Source: Sanderia malayensis (Eukaryota > Cnidaria > Scyphozoa > Semaeostomeae > Pelagiidae). Taken from it: a stretch of 64,000 nucleotides of DNA. Each line of letters opens with the position of its first letter. The first letter of the stretch is position 1. A program made the position numbers and the translations under genes. The DNA is taken from contig RQOL01000405.1 in the NCBI GenBank assembly GCA_013076295.1, positions 42,504 to 106,503 of the forward strand, given 5' to 3'. Positions 62,271 through 64,000 of the stretch are shown here, in pieces. The notes beneath the pieces are model-generated. The model made no database searches and was not told the origin of the DNA. It was given only the letters and a program-made list of their open reading frames with translations.

Positions 62271-64000
62271 CCGGGGGCCGGTCGCTTCGCTCCTCCCCGG
62301 AGCCCCCCAAGCAACAAAAGCTTAATGTGGTTGGCGCGCTTCGCGCGCTGCATTCGCTCCCGCTCACGCCCATACATACATACATACATACATACATACA
62401 TACATACATACATACATACATACATGAGCCGGGTTCGGTCGCTTCGCTCCCTCCCCGGAGCCCGTCGAGTAAACAAAGCTTAATCTGGTTGGCGCGCTTC
62501 GCGCGCTGCATTCGCTGCCGCTCATGCCCATACATACATACATACATACCCTACAATACATACCCTACGATACATACCCTACGATACATACCCTACGATA
62601 CATACCTTACAATACATACCTTACAATACATATCCTACAATACATACCTAAAAATACATAACTTACAATACATACCCTACATACATACCCTACAATACAT
62701 ACCCTACAATACATACAATACATACCCTACAATACATACCTTACAATACATACCCTACAATAGATACCCTACAATACATACCCTACAATACATACCCTAC
62801 AATACATAACCTACAATACATACCCTACAATACATACCCTACTATAAATACCCTACAATACATACCCTACATTACATACCCTACAATACATACCCTACAA
62901 TACATACCCTACCATACATACCCTACGATACATACCCTACGATACATACCCTACGATACATACCACTACATACAATACAATACATACCTTACAATACATA
63001 CCCTACAATACAAACCCTACAATACATACCCTACGATACATACCCTACGATACATACCCTACGATACATACCCTACAATACATACCTTACAATACATACC
63101 CTACAATACATACCTTACAATACATACCTTACAATACATACCCTACAATACATACAATACCATACATACCCTACCATACATACCCTACCATACATACCCT
63201 ACAATACACACGACGCCACATTTCTAAAGAAAGTAAAGGTGGGAGGTCAAATCTTCCCCCTGCCAAGCGACCGCCCCGCGCCCACGCTGCCCCCCTAAAA
63301 GCCGCTTCCGAAAGTTGATAGCTTCAGTGTGAAGTTTGAAAAAAAAAGTTGACTTCAAAAATTTAATCAATCCTGAAAAATTTAAAGTCAATCTGTAATA
63401 AAAAATATATCAAACTGTAGCTGAGGAAACAGCGAATCCGATGAAAATAATAACATTTCTAAACAGTGTTGTTTTGAATTTTAAGAGAGGATTTACTGCC
63501 GCCAAAGACAAAACCCGTGAAAAAATTTATTCATCAGCCAACTTTAAGAACACAAAAATTCCCCTAACTTGGTCAAAATTTGTCAATTTTAACTCAAATT
63601 ACACCAACATGAAGCTGATACCTTGGCGAATAAGTATCGAAAGTAATTGGGTGCATTTGAAATGCTTTTCGCAAATTTAGTTGGGTATTTTTGAAGCTCA
63701 AGGCATGATTTTGTTGATCAAAAATAGCCGTGAAATCAAACCCTTGCAAAAAATAGCAATTTAAACACGATTCACCAACTTTCAAATTCAATTAACGTGG
63801 CCAATTGTTGTCCTACAGAACCCACGAAAATATCAAAATGAAGCTAATAGCTTGGCGAACATTTATCGAAAGTATTTGGGTGAAAAAAACAAAGTTTTGG
63901 CAGGTTAAAAATTAATTTTCGCAAGTGCAAAACACACGCGTGTTGCTTGAAAATTTCGTGTTTTCAAGCAAAATCCAAACTCGGCTAAAACTGTCCAAAA
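62267..64000 (-). mobile_element. Non-autonomous family-1 Helitron G, 5' end beyond window
   Basis: 3' CTAG, terminal module, one internal module (about 62424-62530), minisatellite, then the family 5' region (63210-64000), which continues past the window end. So the array is longer than what is seen. Confidence 0.8.
62538..63209 (-). repeat. 14-bp minisatellite, element G
   Basis: About 0.67 kb of CCCTACAATACATA units with a recurrent CCCTACGATACATA variant block. Confidence 0.94.

Overview
The window is AT-rich eukaryotic DNA: spliceosomal introns with GT/AG ends, class II tRNA-Ser genes with pol III T-tracts, long minisatellites, and a 100-bp assembly gap. Family-1 Helitrons with a multi-intron Rep/helicase gene, the dense simple repeats and the lack of any bacterial-style operon suggest an animal, probably an invertebrate. 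I cannot name the species. I see no ordinary host protein gene; almost everything is transposon or repeat.

Layout. (1) 1-10945 holds plus-strand Helitron material: the 3' part of a non-autonomous element (1-3551), joined head-to-tail to the 5' part of an autonomous copy (from 3552) that carries a broken, rearranged Rep gene at 8158-10945. (2) 10946-11045 is a run of N. (3) 11046-14153 is a minus-strand pseudogene of a different Helitron family. It has DUF6570 and Helitron Rep domains, preceded by what looks like a USP-type cysteine-protease domain. (4) 14891-17939 is a Helitron-like 3' terminus followed by five and a half tandem units of about 595 bp, each complete unit with a tRNA-Ser gene. 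(5) 17940-64000 is the main feature: a head-to-tail array of family-1 Helitrons, all on the minus strand and joined directly as CTAG|TC. In order along the plus strand it contains a 1.58-kb short element, two autonomous-type copies of 15.8 kb (B) and 16.2 kb (C), three non-autonomous copies of 3.8, 3.0 and 3.8 kb (D, E, F), and the start of a fourth (G), which runs off the window.

How the parts fit. The array's left edge sits at an A|T dinucleotide inside the last tRNA-Ser unit, as expected for Helitron insertion. In B and C the transposase gene (eight exons: N-terminal low-complexity region, zinc-finger-like region, HUH/Y2 Rep, PIF1-type helicase) fills the middle. Downstream is about 6 kb of non-Rep sequence with conserved splice-like exons of unknown origin. 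The small elements keep the 5' region, a 14-bp minisatellite and the 3' end, so they look like internal-deletion derivatives. None of the transposase genes is intact as given, and some frameshifts in C may be assembly errors. The most notable points are the CTAG|TC concatemer, the amplified 3'-end modules with a covarying hairpin, the USP-like domain in the second family, and the tRNA-Ser array that switches anticodon.
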